Source of the DNA: Saprospiraceae bacterium
GTDB lineage: Bacteria; Bacteroidota; Bacteroidia; Chitinophagales; Saprospiraceae
Direction: 5' to 3'
Length of the DNA: 64,000 nucleotides
NCBI GenBank assembly: GCA_013214355.1
Contig: JABSSL010000007.1
Location: forward strand, 62,001 to 126,000
The translations under genes were made by a program, and so were the position numbers. Positions within the stretch are counted from its first letter, which is position 1. Each line of letters begins with the position of its first letter. Of this stretch, positions 61,696 to 64,000 are shown piece by piece. The notes beneath the pieces were generated by a model that had not been told where the DNA came from, did not search any database, and saw nothing but the letters and a program-made list of their open reading frames with translations.

Positions 61696-63357
61696 TTATG
61701 GACAATCCGTTTTTTCAAAATATAGCTGATAAGCCTTTTGTCCACTGATCAGACAATGGGTGATTCGACCCTGTGTATCTCTCTTGAATTCTACTCGTCC
61801 AAAATAAGATTCATTGCTAATAAAGGCGTCTGGGGCAATGGGGCGAAAGCGGATGTCCGGGTTGAAGGCGTGAGTGGCGACGAGACTCCCAGATCGTTGT
61901 ATAAAAGCATAGCGTGTTTCTAGTTCTTCATTTACAAAGGCCCCGGTATACTCATGTAAGCTTTCCTCATCGTAAGTGGGAGGGGAGAGTGTGACTTTTT
62001 GTCCGGGATAGGAGAAATCCGAGAAGTGCCAGCGCAAGCCCTGATCAGAAAAAACAATCTTGCTGTGGGGGCGATGTGGAAATTCAAAGGCTTGTGGTTC
62101 GACCAGCGGAGGCAGGGCCAGTCCATCCCCAGCCCCATAGCCGGTAAAGAATAGGGTGTCGTTCTTCGCAAATATAGTGATGTATAAGCCTGGAAATACC
62201 TGATAATCGCCGGCGAATCGCTCTAGCTCTTTCGTGGTATAGCTAGGTGGAGTAGTTCCCGGCTGCTCATCGAGCTGCTTAGCCAGAAATATATCGATCA
62301 TCCCGTATGCAAGATTTAAGGGGTTGAAGGCTTCGTAGTTTCCAGTAATAGCTACCGTAAACTGATATTCTGGAACCCGCAATAGGTAAGCTCGAAAGCC
62401 CGCATCTCCACCTCCGTGGAATTCAACCTTGACACCTCTATATAATTTGGTTTCCAGCCCCAGACCATAGGGTATGCTTTCTCCCGAATTAAGTAGGCTA
62501 GGCTGAGCCATTTTGGCGACGAGGGCGGCGCTTCCCACCACTAGCTTGTCATAGTTTTGTGCCCAAAGGCTCAGGTCTTCGGTGGTGGTGTATAAGCCGG
62601 TAGATCCAACAATAGCTGCATTCATCGGAAGATACTGATAGCCCTCTTCGTGCTTGATATAGGAATCGGCTTTATTCGTCACCAGTACACCTGGATCTTC
62701 GCGAAACATACTGTTCTGCATGCCAAGTGGAGATAGAATGCGTTCTTGTACGAAGGTAGAGAAGGGGAGTCCGGATACTCGACTTACAATTTCTGCCAGG
62801 AGAACATATCCCGCATTGGAGTATTGAAATCGCTTCCCTGGCTTGAAGTTCAACCCCTTTTGCCGTAAGAGAAGGGCTACCATTTCGGACTGACCAATCA
62901 ATTCCCCTTCTTGCCTTCCCCGCAAACCATTAAGGTCGTAGTTGTTCCGAAAGCCACTGGTATGATTAGCCAATTGTCGTACACTAATGGAGTAGGGTAA
63001 GTCCTTTAGTTCGGGTAGAAATTTAGTGATCGGGTCATCTACAGAGAGTTTTCCGGCTTGTTCTAGGAGTAGTATAGAGAAAGTGGTGAATTGCTTGGAA
63101 ATTGAGCCGACTAGAAATACGGTGGAATCAGAAATGGGAATGCGATGTTCAAGATTAGCGAAGCCTTGTTGTTTTTTGTACAATGTACGGCCGTTCTGTT
63201 TTACCGTGATCGCTAGGCCCGGCCCTGAACCTTGATCGTGCACCTTCGCCAATCGATCAGCTTGTTGTAGCTGTTGGTCCGCACTTTGGCAAAGGGCCGG
63301 AGAGGTCGATAATAGGATGAATAGAGAAGTAATTACAGGTAGAAGCAGTTGTTTCAT
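61696..63357 (-). CDS. Serine hydrolase of the beta-lactamase fold
   Basis: 553 residues with a signal peptide (MKQLLLPVITSLFILLSTSPALCQ). Class C-like serine hydrolase domain (about 30-370): S85-x-x-K88 in GSISKQF, Y179-S-N181 in FQYSNAGY and a HGG motif later. The remaining C-terminal region (about 385-550) is a beta domain seen in D-aminopeptidase/esterase EstB-like members. Likely a periplasmic peptidase, esterase or penicillin-binding-type enzyme; true beta-lactamase activity cannot be assumed. It sits downstream of an AraC-type regulator gene. Confidence 0.85.
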   Translation of the reverse strand: MKQLLLPVITSLFILLSTSPALCQSADQQLQQADRLAKVHDQGSGPGLAITVKQNGRTLYKKQQGFANLEHRIPISDSTVFLVGSISKQFTTFSILLLEQAGKLSVDDPITKFLPELKDLPYSISVRQLANHTSGFRNNYDLNGLRGRQEGELIGQSEMVALLLRQKGLNFKPGKRFQYSNAGYVLLAEIVSRVSGLPFSTFVQERILSPLGMQNSMFREDPGVLVTNKADSYIKHEEGYQYLPMNAAIVGSTGLYTTTEDLSLWAQNYDKLVVGSAALVAKMAQPSLLNSGESIPYGLGLETKLYRGVKVEFHGGGDAGFRAYLLRVPEYQFTVAITGNYEAFNPLNLAYGMIDIFLAKQLDEQPGTTPPSYTTKELERFAGDYQVFPGLYITIFAKNDTLFFTGYGAGDGLALPPLVEPQAFEFPHRPHSKIVFSDQGLRWHFSDFSYPGQKVTLSPPTYDEESLHEYTGAFVNEELETRYAFIQRSGSLVATHAFNPDIRFRPIAPDAFISNESYFGRVEFKRDTQGRITHCLISGQKAYQLYFEKTDCP

Positions 63358-63475
63358 TCGTTCGAAATTTTTGTTGAAACAAAACTGCTAGGAATGATCC
63401 AAAGAGTCGTCCGAGTAAGGGAAATCGAACGGATTAGTAGACGAGTAAAGTGTCCGAATAAAAGTCGGACTTTCT

Positions 63476-64000
63476 CTAAGTGGTTGATTTTCTGTAATTA
63501 GTAGGCGTTTGTCCCGTTTCCTTTTTGAAGGCGGTGTAGAAGGAAGATTTGGAGTTAAAACCGACTTGATAGAGGATTTCCAGGACGGTGAGCTCCGGTT
63601 GATTCTGCAGCAAGGCCTTTGCTTCCGTGATCCGGAACTCATTGATGTAGTCAAAGAAATGTTTTCCTAGGTGTTGATTGATGAGCTGGGAGACAAGCTT
63701 ATCGGGTAGGCCTATCCCATCGGCTAGTTTTTGCAAACTTAGCTCGGCATCCAAATAGGGGCGTACGGTCTGCATATGGTTCGAAAGCTTTTCCAATTCT
63801 TTCTGGTGTTCTTCAGGGAGTTCTGTTGGATTGGACTTAATCGGGAGTAAATTCTTATCCACCCCAAGGAATAATTTAGGTCGGTACAGCGCTTTTAAGA
63901 CGAACCAAGAAATCACACTCAGGGCAAAAATGCTAATGATCAGATTGATCAAAGGCAGATAGTCCCAAGCGGCTTGGTTGAATAGGATATCGCGAATGAG
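63476..64000 (-). CDS. AraC-type regulator with N-terminal membrane region (truncated by window end)
   Basis: The frame continues to base 64000 without a start; an internal TTG at 63952 is a leucine codon, not the start. The visible 174 residues hold one membrane helix (LIISIFALSVISWFVLKAL), a linker, and a C-terminal AraC helix-turn-helix pair (about the last 100 residues: LSLQKLADGIGLPDKLVSQLIN, VLEILYQVGFNSKSSFYTAFKKETGQTP). Such membrane-embedded AraC proteins with several N-terminal helices are common in Bacteroidota. It probably controls the adjoining serine hydrolase, 118 nt downstream. Confidence 0.85.
   Translation of the reverse strand, partial: LIRDILFNQAAWDYLPLINLIISIFALSVISWFVLKALYRPKLFLGVDKNLLPIKSNPTELPEEHQKELEKLSNHMQTVRPYLDAELSLQKLADGIGLPDKLVSQLINQHLGKHFFDYINEFRITEAKALLQNQPELTVLEILYQVGFNSKSSFYTAFKKETGQTPTNYRKSTT

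Noticed and set aside
1..64000. tRNA, rRNA, CRISPR arrays, transposases, prophage
   Set aside because: No T-arm-like GGTTCGAATCC, regularly spaced repeats, or integrase/transposase motifs were seen; the S74 domain gene is an isolated surface-protein gene without other phage genes.

Overview
The window looks like a chromosomal segment of a member of the Bacteroidota, most likely of the Saprospirales/Lewinella type. This rests on several signs. Secreted proteins end in type IX secretion sorting domains. Promoters match the TTTG / TAnnTTTG pattern of this phylum. There are many LytTR-type two-component systems and lipoproteins, and families common in Saprospiria (DUF6503-like and DUF6624-like). 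It also carries an unusually large set of caspase-fold proteins. No lineage could be confirmed by search.

Layout. 1-10 kb: the 3' part of an enoyl-CoA hydratase gene, outer-membrane and T9SS-sorted proteins, a LytS/LytTR pair, a lipoprotein and a TPR-sensor histidine kinase. 10-14.7 kb: an intergenic stretch with a candidate structured RNA, a secreted protein with an internal duplication, and a divergent pair encoding a choline-type Na+ symporter and phosphatidylcholine synthase. This pair should import choline and join it to CDP-diacylglycerol.

14.7-29.2 kb is the most remarkable part. It is a minus-strand run of six tightly packed genes: active caspase + DUF4384-like module, active caspase + TIR-like, TIR-like + inactive-STAND-like, MoxR AAA+ ATPase, vWA protein, and a 2512-residue giant. 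The giant combines two catalytically dead caspase folds, a TIR-like domain, four EAD11-like adaptor repeats, an inactive-STAND-like segment and a C-terminal pYEATS-like domain. I read it as a MoxR-vWA ternary conflict (immune or programmed-death) system in which the giant acts as sensor and scaffold and the small caspase and TIR proteins are effectors. A CAP-domain lipoprotein and a subtilase without a signal peptide flank it.

32-41 kb: a DUF6503-like protein, a SARP-type regulator with a dead receiver domain, a small zinc-ribbon-like protein, two related proteins of unknown function, the infC-rpmI-rplT operon (TTG start on infC) and clpC. 41.8-48 kb: a STAS protein overlapping RNase Z, a DUF6624-like protein, a membrane-tethered OmpR-like regulator, a three-gene secreted operon (MORN-like, BNR propeller, trypsin-like protease with TPR) and a small membrane protein. 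48-64 kb: a second LytTR/LytS pair, secreted proteins of unknown function, a Gfo/Idh/MocA oxidoreductase, an outer-membrane barrel, an SRPBCC protein, an ECF42-like sigma factor with its DGPF/YCII partner, a serine hydrolase of the beta-lactamase fold and a truncated AraC-type regulator at the edge.

Several families of small intergenic repeats are scattered through the window: palindromes with CCGAAGTTT arms, AT-rich ATGGATAATG runs and two MITE-like inverted-repeat units. No transposase, tRNA, rRNA or CRISPR array was seen. Domain names are from recognition by eye.
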